The notes beneath the pieces were generated by a model. It saw only the letters and a program-made list of their open reading frames with translations, was not told where the DNA came from and made no database searches. From positions 930,001 to 994,000 of the forward strand of contig NZ_CP118610.1 in NCBI RefSeq assembly GCF_028993555.1: a DNA stretch of 64,000 bases, given 5' to 3'. Both the position numbers and the translations under genes were made by a program. Source of the stretch: Ensifer adhaerens (GTDB lineage Bacteria; Pseudomonadota; Alphaproteobacteria; Rhizobiales; Rhizobiaceae). This document shows positions 40,765 through 50,250 of this stretch, piece after piece (the stretch's first letter is position 1; each line of letters opens with the position of its first letter).

Positions 40765-41115
40765 TCAGCGGAGATAGAAGGTCAGGCTGCCATCAGCCGC
40801 CTGTTCCGCGCCGGCGATGTTGCTCATTTCGACGTTCTGGGCCTTCAGCTTGGCGGCCAACGGCTTGTTGGCGTTGACCGCGGCGTGCAGCGACGAGAGC
40901 TGTTGCGGCGTGGCTTCTTCGATCCACATGCGCGTCTGGCTCGATTCCTTGAGCGTATTGACGTCAACGACGGTGAACTGGTCGCCCTTGAATTCGCGAA
41001 CCGTGTGGTCGATCTCGGCCGGCCAGTTCATTGCGGCGCCTGCCGCGTAGGAGACGCCCCCGAAAGAAAGGGCGGAGAAAGCAGCGATGACAGAAAGCTT
41101 GGCTATGCGGTTCAT
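40765..41115 (-). CDS. Small exported protein of unknown function
   Basis: A 116-residue protein with a Sec signal peptide (MNRIAKLSVIAAFSALSFGGVSYA). The mature part is about 90 residues, ending QAADGSLTFYLR, mixed alpha/beta by composition and without cysteine. I recall similar short periplasmic proteins in rhizobia but cannot name a family. Of two close ATGs, 41115 is chosen because AAGGAG lies seven bases upstream; 41121 is too close to it. Convergent with ribE. Confidence 0.75.
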   Translation of the reverse strand: MNRIAKLSVIAAFSALSFGGVSYAAGAAMNWPAEIDHTVREFKGDQFTVVDVNTLKESSQTRMWIEEATPQQLSSLHAAVNANKPLAAKLKAQNVEMSNIAGAEQAADGSLTFYLR

Positions 41116-41399
41116 GGTCATGCTCCTTGGTTGCTTGCGACAATCGTGACGGCCGGTCTCCACCCGAACGCAGGACCCTTGTAGATCTCGGGGGCAGGTC
41201 TCCACCTCGTGCCGCAGCGGCCAGCAGAGGTCGATTGCGGATTGCATCACCCGCATTGAGACGTGCTGGACTGTTTCGACTGATTGGGGCGGCGTTTCCT
41301 CGGCTTGGGGCGGGGGCGCGTCGTGCCAACGCGTAGGAAACTGGGCCGGAATCTGGCCGTTTCCGTGGCACCAAGAACCCGAAAACAATTAAAAATTGT

Positions 41400-41975
41400 T
41401 CATGTTACGGCGTGCGCACGCATCTTGTTCGTGGTGGACGGAGCCGTTGCCTTCTGGTGGCGTTCAAACATGATCACGTGATTGCCGTGATAGGTCGTTC
41501 GCCAGAATTCCTGGAAGCCGTGCTTTTCCGCGACACGAATGGAGGCGTGATTTCCGATGTCGATGATGCAGGTTTTGCGCAGTGTCGGGAACTGCTGGTC
41601 GGCCCATTTGAGCGCCGCGCTGACGGCCTCGGTTGCCAGGCCCCGGCCATGAGATCTGGGCGACAGCGCCCATCCGGTTTCCATCGTCCCCTCGAGTGAC
41701 GGCGTGATGGCGCGGTGTACGTCGTGAAACCCGGCCTCGCCAAGAAAGGCGCCTGTTTCCCGATCCTGGATGGCAAAGAAGCCAAAGCCGAAATAGTGCC
41801 ACATGCCGACCTGGCGCAGGAAACGGGTCCAGGATTGTTCGCGCGTAAACGGCACACCGCCGACATAGCGGATAACCTCGGCATCGCCGAACAGCGCGGC
41901 GTAGGAGGGGAAATCGTCGCGGCGATAGGGGCGCAGGACGAGGCGGTCTGTCTCGATGATAGGCACGCTATGCAT
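41400..41975 (-). CDS. GNAT N-acetyltransferase, RimJ/RimL type
   Basis: A 191-residue acetyltransferase of the RimJ/RimL group: IIETDRLVLRPYRRDDF at the start, and the acetyl-CoA loop region with WALSPRSHGRGLATEAVSAAL, then a HASIRVAEKHGF motif. Such proteins acetylate ribosomal-protein N termini or small amines; substrate unknown. Adjacent to a cupin gene transcribed in the same direction, 24 bases upstream. Confidence 0.85.
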   Translation of the reverse strand: MHSVPIIETDRLVLRPYRRDDFPSYAALFGDAEVIRYVGGVPFTREQSWTRFLRQVGMWHYFGFGFFAIQDRETGAFLGEAGFHDVHRAITPSLEGTMETGWALSPRSHGRGLATEAVSAALKWADQQFPTLRKTCIIDIGNHASIRVAEKHGFQEFWRTTYHGNHVIMFERHQKATAPSTTNKMRAHAVT

Positions 41976-41999
41976 GTTCGATCCTATGATGTGGTGAAC

Positions 42000-42500
42000 T
42001 CAGGCGCCGGGCTCGCCGTCCCAGTAATCGACGGCGCTTTCCGGCCGGCCGACGAAGCTCAATCGACTCTGGCCATCGGCACCGCGCGTCCTGGCGAGAA
42101 ACTTGCCGGAGTCCGGGTATTCGCAGATATCGGTTGCCGCCTTGGTCGAGATCGACAGGTACTTGAGCGGCACCGTGCCGGTGTTGATCAGGTGATGCGC
42201 CGTTTCCGGCCCGCCTGCAGGCGCGCCCAGAATGTCACCCGGGCCCACCGAATGACGCTCGCTGCCGAAGCGGTACGTGCCTTCGCCTTCGAGGATGATG
42301 AAAAGCTCTTCCTCGACGTGATGATTGTGGAACGGACAGCCGGATTTGCCCGGGGGCACTTCACCGTAGCCGATACCGAGGTCCTTGAGGCCCAGCAACG
42401 CGCCGAAGGAGGCGTCGCTCGATTCGAAACCTTCGCCTTTCGTCCAATGATCGAGGGTGAGGGTCCTCGGATTGACGATCGGTTTTCGCATTTCGGTCAT
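42000..42500 (-). CDS. Cupin-domain protein
   Basis: A 166-residue single-domain cupin with metal-ligand motif 1, CPFHNHHVEEELFIILEGEG, and motif 2, GPGDILGAPAGGPETAHHLIN. It resembles small mannose-6-phosphate-isomerase-like or dioxygenase-like cupins of unknown function. ATG at 42500 has GGGAG seven bases upstream. It lies directly upstream of the GNAT gene and may be cotranscribed. Confidence 0.82.
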   Translation of the reverse strand: MTEMRKPIVNPRTLTLDHWTKGEGFESSDASFGALLGLKDLGIGYGEVPPGKSGCPFHNHHVEEELFIILEGEGTYRFGSERHSVGPGDILGAPAGGPETAHHLINTGTVPLKYLSISTKAATDICEYPDSGKFLARTRGADGQSRLSFVGRPESAVDYWDGEPGA

Positions 42501-42692
42501 GTCTTTCTCCCTGATGCCGCGCATTCTGCAAGAAGCATCCCACTCCGTTCCTATCCGTGTCGCGCGAACGAGGGAACGTCAACCGACAAGCGTCGAAATT
42601 GATAAACGTCACGTTGATTAAGTCCCGATTTTGCAATCCTATGACGGTAATTGCGGCGGCTTGCATCCGGATCACATCGGCCCGTGCGCTTG

Positions 42693-43379
42693 TCACGGGG
42701 TCGCTTTGAGCGCTTCGCGGACGTCATGGAGGCTATTGGCGATGCCGACGCATATGGCCCGCACGTCCTCCGTCGCAGGCAGCAGGTCTGGAACCATCAC
42801 CGTCATCATGCCGGCCGATGCTGCCGACCGCGCGCCGTTGTGGCTGTCCTCCAGGGCGAGGCAGAATTCCGGTGCCACGGCGAGCCGCTTTGCTGCCGTC
42901 AGGAACGGATCCGGATGCGGCTTCCCGCGGGCATAGTCGCCATAGGCAACGACGGTTGGGAAGCGCTCGGTCAAGGCGAGTGTCCCGAGATTGCGCTGGA
43001 CGTCTTCGTGTCGCGACGATGTCGCGATCGCAAAGCGCAGACCCATTTCTTCCAAGTGGTCGATGAGTTCGATCACCCCCTCCTTCAGGCGAAGCTCTGT
43101 GGCCACCATCGTTTCGAAGTGCGCCGACGCACGGTCCCAGAATTTGTCGGCATCGAATGCCTCGCCGAAATGCTGCTTCAGCATGGACCGCGTCGCGTCG
43201 CCCGGAAGGCCGATCATGTCGAGACAAAGCGCGGCGGACATCTCGTAGCCAAAATCTGGTGCGGTCCGCACCATGGCGTCGCGCGCAAGCGCCTCGGTGT
43301 CGAAGAGCAGCCCATCCATATCGAAGACGACCGCTTGAGGGGCGCGGGGGAGGCGGATCGTTGACCGGGTTTCAAGCAT
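42693..43379 (-). CDS. HAD superfamily hydrolase, beta-phosphoglucomutase-like
   Basis: A 228-residue HAD subfamily IA phosphatase. Motif 1 FDMDGLLFDTE carries the nucleophile Asp and the cap follows; motif 2 is IATSS, motif 3 Lys in RGKPHPDPFL, motif 4 acidic pair in LEDSHNG. Substrate probably a sugar phosphate or riboflavin-pathway phosphate; the location between ribE and ribH makes the second idea tempting but unproven. ATG at 43379 follows GAGACGAGG. Confidence 0.88.
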   Translation of the reverse strand: MLETRSTIRLPRAPQAVVFDMDGLLFDTEALARDAMVRTAPDFGYEMSAALCLDMIGLPGDATRSMLKQHFGEAFDADKFWDRASAHFETMVATELRLKEGVIELIDHLEEMGLRFAIATSSRHEDVQRNLGTLALTERFPTVVAYGDYARGKPHPDPFLTAAKRLAVAPEFCLALEDSHNGARSAASAGMMTVMVPDLLPATEDVRAICVGIANSLHDVREALKATP

Positions 43380-43628
43380 GCGGGTGCCTCGTCTCGTTCC
43401 TGTCTGGTACCCGAACTTGCTGGTCTGCGCTGCAAACCGCAAGCGATCATGCCATTGTGTTCGAAGGCTGAACGTCGAGGATGGTCTTTCAGGCCTGCAT
43501 TCTGGCGCTTTCCGGCGTGGCAAAAGGCCGTCCGTGGCGGAATTTGCTTGCCATTCGGCGCCGGGCATGGTTTGACCGCCGCCTCAGCCGGTCGCACCCG
43601 GCGACGAACTCTCAAAGACAGGTGATCC

Positions 43629-44090
43629 ATGGCAGAGACCACGGCAGCCCACATCCTGATTGTGGAAGCGCGTTTCTATGACGATATGGCCGATGCATTG
43701 CTCGACGGCGCCAAGCATGCGCTGGACGCAGCCGGGGCCACCTATGATATCGTGACGGTTCCGGGTGCGCTCGAAATTCCGCCGGCCATCGCCATGGCGC
43801 TCGATGGTGCCGATGAGGGCGGTACGGAATATGACGGCTTCGTCGCGCTCGGCATGGTCATTCGCGGCGAGACCTACCATTTCGACATCGTCGCGAACGA
43901 ATCTTCGCGGGCCATCATGGATCTCGCCGTGAGCGAAAGCCTCGCTATTGGCAACGGCATCCTGACGGTTGAGAATGACGATCAGGCTTGGGCACGGGCC
44001 CGCCGGTTGGAAGGTGACAAGGGTGGATTTGCCGCACGTGCGGCGCTCACCATGATTGAATTGAAGAAGAAACTGGGCACGGAAAAGTGA
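43629..44090 (+). CDS. ribH: 6,7-dimethyl-8-ribityllumazine synthase
   Basis: A 153-residue RibH that condenses the RibD product with dihydroxybutanone phosphate. It has the family core [15 protein letters not shown] and the ligand-binding [18 protein letters not shown]. The N terminus is normal. nusB starts inside its stop codon (GTGA overlap), a common arrangement in proteobacteria. It may be one of two ribH copies, as rhizobia often have a second with the main rib operon. Confidence 0.95.
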   Translation: MAETTAAHILIVEARFYDDMADALLDGAKHALDAAGATYDIVTVPGALEIPPAIAMALDGADEGGTEYDGFVALGMVIRGETYHFDIVANESSRAIMDLAVSESLAIGNGILTVENDDQAWARARRLEGDKGGFAARAALTMIELKKKLGTEK

Positions 44091-44569
44091 CGAAGACACC
44101 CTCGGATCAGCCTCTGAAGCAGGTCAACCAGCGCGGCGCCGCGCGCCTTGCCGCCGTGCAGGCGCTTTATCAGATGGACATTGGCGGCACCGGCGTGCTC
44201 GAAGTGGTTGCCGAGTACGAGGCGCACCGCCTCGGGCAAGACGTCGATGGCGACACCTATCTGAAGGCTGACGCCTCCTGGTTCCGCTCGATCGTCGCCG
44301 GCGTCGTGCGCGACCAGCGCAAGCTCGATCCGTTGATCGGGTCCGCGCTTCAGGACGATTGGGCACTGTCGCGGCTCGATTCCACCGTTCGCGCCATCCT
44401 GCGTGCCGGCACATTCGAGATGCTGGAGCGCAAGGACGTGCCGGTTCCGGTCATCGTTACCGAGTATGTCGAGATCGCCAAGGCCTTCTTCGAGGACGAC
44501 GAGCCGAAGCTGGTCAATGCCGTTCTCGATCGTATAGCCAAGCAGGTTCGTAGCGAGTCCAGGAAGTAG
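44087..44569 (+). CDS. nusB: Transcription antitermination factor NusB
   Basis: A 160-residue all-helical RNA-binding protein that joins NusE on BoxA of rRNA transcripts. Typical segments: [23 protein letters not shown] and [35 protein letters not shown]. The start is a GTG at 44087 overlapping the ribH stop. The MFS gene follows after five bases. Confidence 0.95.
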   Translation: MTKTPSDQPLKQVNQRGAARLAAVQALYQMDIGGTGVLEVVAEYEAHRLGQDVDGDTYLKADASWFRSIVAGVVRDQRKLDPLIGSALQDDWALSRLDSTVRAILRAGTFEMLERKDVPVPVIVTEYVEIAKAFFEDDEPKLVNAVLDRIAKQVRSESRK

Positions 44570-44574
44570 AGTTT

Positions 44575-45804
44575 ATGGTTGCGGTTGCTGCGGATGACAT
44601 GGGGGCCACCCTTCGCGAAGCGCGCCGCAACGTTTTCCATCTGACTGCCGCACAGGCCATTCTCGGCGTCGTCGGGCCGATCTGCTTCTCCATCGGCGGT
44701 GTTGCCGGATACCAGTTGCTGGCGGACGACAAGTCGCTGGCGACAGCACCGCTTACCGCCTTCAACGTTGGCATGGCACTCGGTGTCGTGCTGGTCGCGA
44801 TGCTCTCGCGCGTGATTGGCCGCCGTTTTGCGTTCATGACCGGGACCGGGATTGCTGCCGCAGGGGCGGCACTCGCCGCGGTCGCTCTCTTCCGGGAAAG
44901 CTTCTGGCTCTTCGCCTTTGCGCTGGCGATGCTCGGCTCGTCGAACGGCTTCACCCAAAAGCTGCGTTTCGCCGCCGCCGATGCGTCGCCGTCGTTCTAC
45001 AAGCCCAAGGCGATCTCGCTGATCCTTGGCGGCGGCATCGTTTCGGCCGTGCTCGGCCCCCAGATTGTCATTTTCGCCGGCGACCTGTTTGCGCCCGTTG
45101 CCTTTGCCGGCGCTTTCGTCGTGCTGCTGCCGATCTGCCTGCTCGCAGCGTTCTTCTTCGCGCCTCTTCGGTTGCCCGAACCCGGTGCGATGGTGAAAGA
45201 TCACCACGATCAGGCCGCGCGTCCTCTCGGCGCGATCGTACGCAGCCAGCGCTTCGCCACCGGCATGATCTGCGGCATCTCCAGCTATGCGCTGATGACC
45301 TTCATGATGACCGGTGCTCCTGTCGAGATGGTGGTGGGCTGCGGGTTTTCGACCGAGCTCGCGACGCTTGGCATCCAGTGGCACGTGCTGGCGATGTTCG
45401 CCCCGAGCTTCTTTACCGGCTGGCTGATCAGCCGCTTCGGTGCGGAGCGTATCGTCGGATGCGGCCTGCTGTTGCTGATGGCCTGTGCGACTGTGGCGCA
45501 TATGGGCATCGAGCTCTGGAACTTCTGGGGCGCCCTGGTGCTGCTTGGCCTTGGTTGGAACTTCGGCTTCATCGGCTCGACGGCGATCGTCGCCAGCAGC
45601 TACCGTCCGCAGGAAGCCGACAAGGTCCAGGCCTTCCACGACATCATTCTGTTCACCACCGTGGCGCTGTCGTCCTTTGCTTCCGGCAAGGTCCTTTCGG
45701 CCTATGGCTGGGACACGCTGAACGCGGTCGTCTGGCCGGTCACCATCGTCTGCCTCGTGCTTCTGCTGTTGTTGAAGCGCGCGCCGCGGAAAGCCGCCGC
45801 CTAA
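44575..45804 (+). CDS. MFS transporter
   Basis: A 409-residue 12-helix transporter. The N-terminal half has FNVGMALGVVLVAMLSRVIGRRFAFM (loop 2-like motif) and the halves are linked by a cytoplasmic loop at about 200-215 with the charged AMVKDHHDQA. Substrate unknown; the family is sometimes annotated as multidrug or sugar transporter. AGGAAGTAGAG just upstream of the ATG. Its gene follows nusB closely and may be read from the same transcript. Confidence 0.85.
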   Translation: MVAVAADDMGATLREARRNVFHLTAAQAILGVVGPICFSIGGVAGYQLLADDKSLATAPLTAFNVGMALGVVLVAMLSRVIGRRFAFMTGTGIAAAGAALAAVALFRESFWLFAFALAMLGSSNGFTQKLRFAAADASPSFYKPKAISLILGGGIVSAVLGPQIVIFAGDLFAPVAFAGAFVVLLPICLLAAFFFAPLRLPEPGAMVKDHHDQAARPLGAIVRSQRFATGMICGISSYALMTFMMTGAPVEMVVGCGFSTELATLGIQWHVLAMFAPSFFTGWLISRFGAERIVGCGLLLLMACATVAHMGIELWNFWGALVLLGLGWNFGFIGSTAIVASSYRPQEADKVQAFHDIILFTTVALSSFASGKVLSAYGWDTLNAVVWPVTIVCLVLLLLLKRAPRKAAA

Positions 45805-45999
45805 CTCTTTTTTCCGGACATTCAAAGTTGCCGGAGCGCCTTCCTACTGGCGTTTTCCGGGGCTTGACGATCTCCCGTTGCAACCGCACTCTGGCCGCGC
45901 CGTGAGGGGTGCTGCTTGAGGAGGTGGTGCGTGATTCGCGGTTTTGAGGGGCCCGTGGCCGGGAGTGAGTCTGCGGGTTGTAACGGAGGGTAATGCGAA

Positions 46000-48135
46000 A
46001 TGACCATTTTATTGGGCGTTATCGCATGCGGGTTGCTCGCGGTGGCTTATGCCATATGGGCAACACAGTCGGTGCTGGCCGCCGACCAGGGGAACGCCCG
46101 CATGCAAGAAATCGCAGGCTACATTCGTGAAGGGGCGCAGGCCTATCTCACGCGACAGTACAGAACCATTGCCATCGTCGGTGTTGTCGTTTTCATCGCC
46201 GCTTGGGTTCTTCTTTCTCCCGCCGCCGCTTTCGGCTTTCTGGTTGGTGCGATCCTTTCGGGCGCTGCGGGCTTCATCGGCATGCATGTTTCGGTTCGGG
46301 CAAACGTCCGCACTGCCCAGGCGGCTTCCGTCAGCCTTGCCTCCGGCCTCGACATCGCATTCAAGTCCGGTGCGATTACCGGCCTTCTCGTAGCGGGCCT
46401 GGCGCTTCTCGGCGTCTCCGTCTACTACGTCGTCCTCACGGCCGGTCTCGGGCATGAGCCCGCCTCGCGCGAAGTCATCGACGCGCTGGTCGCGCTCGGT
46501 TTCGGCGCTTCTCTGATCTCCATCTTCGCCCGTCTCGGCGGTGGCATCTTCACCAAGGGTGCCGATGTTGGCGGCGACCTCGTCGGCAAGGTGGAAGCCG
46601 GCATCCCCGAGGATGATCCGCGCAATCCGGCGACGATTGCCGACAACGTTGGGGACAATGTCGGCGATTGCGCCGGCATGGCCGCCGACCTCTTCGAAAC
46701 CTATGCGGTCTCGGTCGTCGCAACCATGGTGCTCGCGGCGATCTTCTTTGCCGGCACGCCGGTGCTCGCGACCGTGATGGTCTATCCGCTGGCGATTTGC
46801 GCAGCCTGCATCATCACCTCGATCGTCGGCACCTTCTTTGTGAAGCTTGGGTCCAACAACTCGATCATGGGTGCGCTCTACAAGGGGCTCATCGTCACCG
46901 GCCTGTTGTCGATCCTTGGTCTCGGGGCGGCCACGTCGTTTACGATCGGATGGGGCACGATCGGCACTGTCGCAGGCAAGGACATCACCGGCTGGAGCCT
47001 GTTCCTCTGCGGCATCCTTGGCCTGGTCGTCACGGCTCTGATCGTGGTGATCACGGAGTACTATACCGGCACCAACAAGCGGCCGGTGAACTCGATCGCC
47101 CAGGCCTCGGTCACTGGCCACGGAACGAACGTCATCCAGGGTCTCGCCGTCTCGCTGGAGTCGACGGCTCTGCCGGCGATCGTCATCGTCGGCGGCATCA
47201 TTTCCACCTACCAGCTTGCCGGCCTCTTCGGCACGGGCATTGCCGTCACCGCCATGCTCGGCCTTGCCGGCATGATCGTGGCGCTCGATGCGTTCGGACC
47301 GGTAACCGACAACGCCGGCGGCATCGCCGAAATGTCGCATCTGCCGCCGGAAGTGCGCAAGTCGACGGACGCGCTCGACGCCGTCGGCAACACCACCAAG
47401 GCCGTCACCAAGGGCTACGCGATCGGTTCGGCCGGTCTCGGCGCGCTGGTGCTCTTCGCGGCCTATTCGAACGACCTCAGCTACTTCGCCGCCAATGGCG
47501 ACAAGTATCCGTACTTCGCCGATGTCGGGCAGATCTCCTTCGATCTCTCCAACCCCTACGTCGTGGCTGGATTGATATTCGGCGGCCTCATCCCCTACCT
47601 CTTCGGCGGTATCGCGATGACGGCGGTCGGCCGTGCGGCCGGATCCATCGTCGAGGAGGTTCGTCGCCAATTCCGCGAAAAACCCGGCATCATGCAGGGC
47701 ACGGAGCGGCCGGACTATGGCCGCGCCGTAGACCTGCTGACGAAGGCGGCGATCCGCGAGATGGTCGTTCCCTCGTTGCTGCCGGTGCTCGCACCTGTCG
47801 TCGTCTACTTTGGCGTGCTGCTTCTGTCGGGCTCGAAGGCCTCGGCCTTCGCAGCACTCGGCGCATCACTTCTCGGTGTCATCGTCAACGGCCTCTTCGT
47901 GGCGATCTCGATGACGTCGGGTGGCGGCGCCTGGGACAATGCCAAGAAGAGCTTCGAGGATGGCTTCGTCGACAAGAACGGCGAACGTCATCTCAAGGGC
48001 TCGGATGCGCACAAGGCGTCCGTCACAGGCGACACCGTTGGCGATCCCTACAAGGATACGGCCGGCCCCGCGGTGAACCCGGCGATCAAGATCACCAACA
48101 TCGTGGCGCTGCTGCTTCTGGCCATCCTCGCCTGA
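46000..48135 (+). CDS. hppA: Membrane-bound proton-pumping inorganic pyrophosphatase
   Basis: A 711-residue, about 16-helix enzyme coupling PPi hydrolysis to H+ transport. It contains the substrate motif [39 protein letters not shown] and the later DNAGGIAEM and [14 protein letters not shown]. The switch position that separates the potassium classes reads [10 protein letters not shown] with Lys467, the lysine that marks the K+-independent class. Start ATG follows GGAGGG. Ends with a strong bidirectional terminator. Confidence 0.97.
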   Translation: MTILLGVIACGLLAVAYAIWATQSVLAADQGNARMQEIAGYIREGAQAYLTRQYRTIAIVGVVVFIAAWVLLSPAAAFGFLVGAILSGAAGFIGMHVSVRANVRTAQAASVSLASGLDIAFKSGAITGLLVAGLALLGVSVYYVVLTAGLGHEPASREVIDALVALGFGASLISIFARLGGGIFTKGADVGGDLVGKVEAGIPEDDPRNPATIADNVGDNVGDCAGMAADLFETYAVSVVATMVLAAIFFAGTPVLATVMVYPLAICAACIITSIVGTFFVKLGSNNSIMGALYKGLIVTGLLSILGLGAATSFTIGWGTIGTVAGKDITGWSLFLCGILGLVVTALIVVITEYYTGTNKRPVNSIAQASVTGHGTNVIQGLAVSLESTALPAIVIVGGIISTYQLAGLFGTGIAVTAMLGLAGMIVALDAFGPVTDNAGGIAEMSHLPPEVRKSTDALDAVGNTTKAVTKGYAIGSAGLGALVLFAAYSNDLSYFAANGDKYPYFADVGQISFDLSNPYVVAGLIFGGLIPYLFGGIAMTAVGRAAGSIVEEVRRQFREKPGIMQGTERPDYGRAVDLLTKAAIREMVVPSLLPVLAPVVVYFGVLLLSGSKASAFAALGASLLGVIVNGLFVAISMTSGGGAWDNAKKSFEDGFVDKNGERHLKGSDAHKASVTGDTVGDPYKDTAGPAVNPAIKITNIVALLLLAILA

Positions 48136-48151
48136 TCGCATCGCCGAAACG

Positions 48152-48188
48152 AAAAAGGCCCGCGGAAAGCGACTTCCGCGGGCCTTTT
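48152..48188. terminator. Bidirectional terminator hppA / bamE
   Basis: Stem GGCCCGCGGAA (48157-48167) / TTCCGCGGGCC (48174-48184), six-base loop, A run before (48152-48156) and TTTT after (48185-48188). Confidence 0.9.
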
Positions 48189-48205
48189 GCATCGTGATGG
48201 GTGAA

Positions 48206-48715
48206 CTACTTGCTACCGAAGTCCTTGAACAGGCTCTTTGCGGCAGCCTGACCGGCGCCCGGTCCGCTGAGCAACTGGCCGAGGAAGCTCGTTTCCTTGC
48301 CGCCGGTCGGCGTCGTGCGCGACAGCATGTCGAAGACCTTGCCATCCTTCAGCGTATAATGGGCGAGCTGGCTGACGGTACCTTCCTTGTCGAAGTAAAC
48401 GGCCAGGATCGACTGATCGACCAGCTGCGGCTTCATGAAGGCGACGGGACGCTTGCGGGTCTGCGAAATGTAGTAGAACACTTCGTTGTCGAAGGTTGCG
48501 GTCGTCGACGGCGTGCCGAGCGACAGGAGCACCTGCTCACGGCTGGAGCCGACGGGAACGAGGTTTAGCGTTTCCTGGTCAACCACATAACCCTGATGAA
48601 GGACTTCACCGACATTGGCGGACTGGCAGGCTGAAAGGGTGAGACCGGCGATGGTAGCTACGACCGCCACGCGGCCGAGGGTTTTAAAGTTTTTTCTCAA
48701 ATACCGCTTCGTCAA
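48206..48715 (-). CDS. bamE: Outer membrane assembly lipoprotein BamE (OmlA)
   Basis: A 169-residue lipoprotein of the BAM complex. The signal ends with a lipobox LSAC (Cys30), and the BamE core follows: GYVVDQETLNLVPVGSSREQVLLSLGTPS and FYYISQTRKRPVAFMKP. The chosen start is a TTG at 48715 preceded by AAGGGGAG about six bases away; an in-frame ATG at 48754 would add 13 residues before the basic n-region. Translation beyond that is unrelated. Divergent from the bc1 chaperone gene. Confidence 0.9.
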   Translation of the reverse strand: MTKRYLRKNFKTLGRVAVVATIAGLTLSACQSANVGEVLHQGYVVDQETLNLVPVGSSREQVLLSLGTPSTTATFDNEVFYYISQTRKRPVAFMKPQLVDQSILAVYFDKEGTVSQLAHYTLKDGKVFDMLSRTTPTGGKETSFLGQLLSGPGAGQAAAKSLFKDFGSK

Positions 48716-48853
48716 CGACAGCTCCCCTTGGAGAAACGATGGCAGATCCGCCATTGCAATTCGTGCCTGCTTCGGTAAACCAGCTTCGGCTGTCATGCAA
48801 CAACGGGATGGGCGCTTGCGCGCATTTCGAGAAAGCCAAGCCCGAGCTTTGTG

Positions 48854-49393
48854 ATGATTTTTGGACTGTTCAAAAGAAAAAGCGGCAACACCGCGATTGT
48901 CGAGCGGCAGTATGCACTGCTGACGTCGGCCGCGCGCCAACCTTATCTCTACACCGACCTCGATGTGCCGGACACGGTCATGGGGCGGTTCGAGATGCTG
49001 TCGGCTATGCTGATCCTCTACTTCCGCCGTACACGTGCCTCGGCGAGGCCCGGCCAGGAGATCGCTCAGGAGATCATCGATGCTTTCTTCGAGGACGTCG
49101 ATCACTCGATCCGCGAACTCGGCGTGGGCGATGCCGGCGTTCCGAAGAAGATGAAGAAGCTCGCCGGCATGTATTATGGTCGCCTCGAATCCTATGCGGC
49201 AGCGCTGGAGGCGAAGGATACTGCTACGTTGGCGGCGGCACTCAAGCGCAATTTCCATCCCGATGGCGGCGATGCAGCACCTTCGATGGAGGCGCTTGCG
49301 GACTATTTGCTGACTGTCGAGGCGCAACTCGCCGACATCGGCGAAGAGGTTGTCGAGACCGGTCAGTTGCAGATTCCATCCGCTGGCGCTTAA
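48854..49393 (+). CDS. Ubiquinol-cytochrome c chaperone family protein (CBP3-like)
   Basis: A 179-residue protein matching PF03981, the domain of mitochondrial Cbp3/UQCC1, which helps assemble cytochrome bc1. Motifs include VERQYALLTSAARQPYLYTDLDVPDTVMGRFEM, AQEIIDAFFEDVDHSIRELGVGDAGVPKKMKK and AMYYGRLESY-like GMYYGRLESY. ATG at 48854, in the sequence GTGATG; no strong ribosome site. yceD follows in the same direction. Confidence 0.88.
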   Translation: MIFGLFKRKSGNTAIVERQYALLTSAARQPYLYTDLDVPDTVMGRFEMLSAMLILYFRRTRASARPGQEIAQEIIDAFFEDVDHSIRELGVGDAGVPKKMKKLAGMYYGRLESYAAALEAKDTATLAAALKRNFHPDGGDAAPSMEALADYLLTVEAQLADIGEEVVETGQLQIPSAGA

Positions 49394-49497
49394 TAGAGCG
49401 GTTATTAAGAGATATCAGCGTCGCGAGCCGGAACCCGGGCGGCAGCTGCATTCGCGACTGGGCGGCACCAATCGCCCTGGCGAGGAAGGATCCGATC

Positions 49498-50049
49498 ATG
49501 AAAGACGATAGCCAGCCGGCCTTCTCCTATCCGGTGAAGGTAGGGCATATCTCGGCGAACGCTGTCAGCGTGCAGCTTTCCGCAAACGAGCGGGAAAGGG
49601 CGGCACTGGCGAAGCTCTGGGGGGTCAGCGAGGTGCTGTCGCTGAGCGCAGAATTGCAGATCGCACGCTGGAAGAAGGATGGCATCAAGATCAAAGGCGA
49701 TGTCACTGCCCGCATCGTGCAAAGCTGCGTCGTGACGCTCGAACCCGTCGAGGCTGACATCCATGAGCCGGTCGAAGCGATCCTGGTGCCCGAAGGATCG
49801 CGTCTCGCGCGTCAGGCGAGCAACGACGGCGGCGAGATGATTCTCGACCCGGATGGTCCCGACATCCCCGACACCTTCACGGGAGACACGGTCGATGCCG
49901 GCGTGGTCGTCAGCGAGCAAGTGGCGCTTGCGATCGACCCCTATCCGCGCAAGCCGGGTGCGTCTTTCGGTGCGCGGATCGAGAGCACCTCGGCGGACGA
50001 CAAGAAGCCGAACCCGTTTGCAGTTCTGAAGGACTGGAAAAAGGACTGA
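49498..50049 (+). CDS. YceD family protein (DUF177)
   Basis: A 183-residue DUF177 protein. The central segment VTARIVQSCVVTLEPVEADIHEPVEAILVPEGS and the C-terminal ALAIDPYPRKPGASF correspond to the family's conserved blocks. YceD homologues accompany plsX and rpmF in many bacteria, and in plants DUF177 is linked to 23S rRNA accumulation. The ATG at 49498 has AAGGA nine bases upstream. Downstream is plsX. Confidence 0.88.
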   Translation: MKDDSQPAFSYPVKVGHISANAVSVQLSANERERAALAKLWGVSEVLSLSAELQIARWKKDGIKIKGDVTARIVQSCVVTLEPVEADIHEPVEAILVPEGSRLARQASNDGGEMILDPDGPDIPDTFTGDTVDAGVVVSEQVALAIDPYPRKPGASFGARIESTSADDKKPNPFAVLKDWKKD

Positions 50050-50250
50050 GGCCGCGAAAGCCTCTTCTACAATTCGGTTGTCACGCAACGGAAAAGCAGT
50101 ATTTTGGCCCCAAACCGGCCAAAAGAGCCGTGAAGCGATCTGCCGCGTGCTTGGCTCAAGCGTCAGAAGCAATATGTTTCGTCATTGCGTCCCAGGTGAG
50201 TGCGCCACGACGGCACGTGTTGTGTGGCAGAAATGAAGGATAAGACACGC

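Noticed and set aside
46009..47670. 553-codon minus-strand frame opposite hppA
   Set aside because: Antisense shadow, highly charged, no motif.
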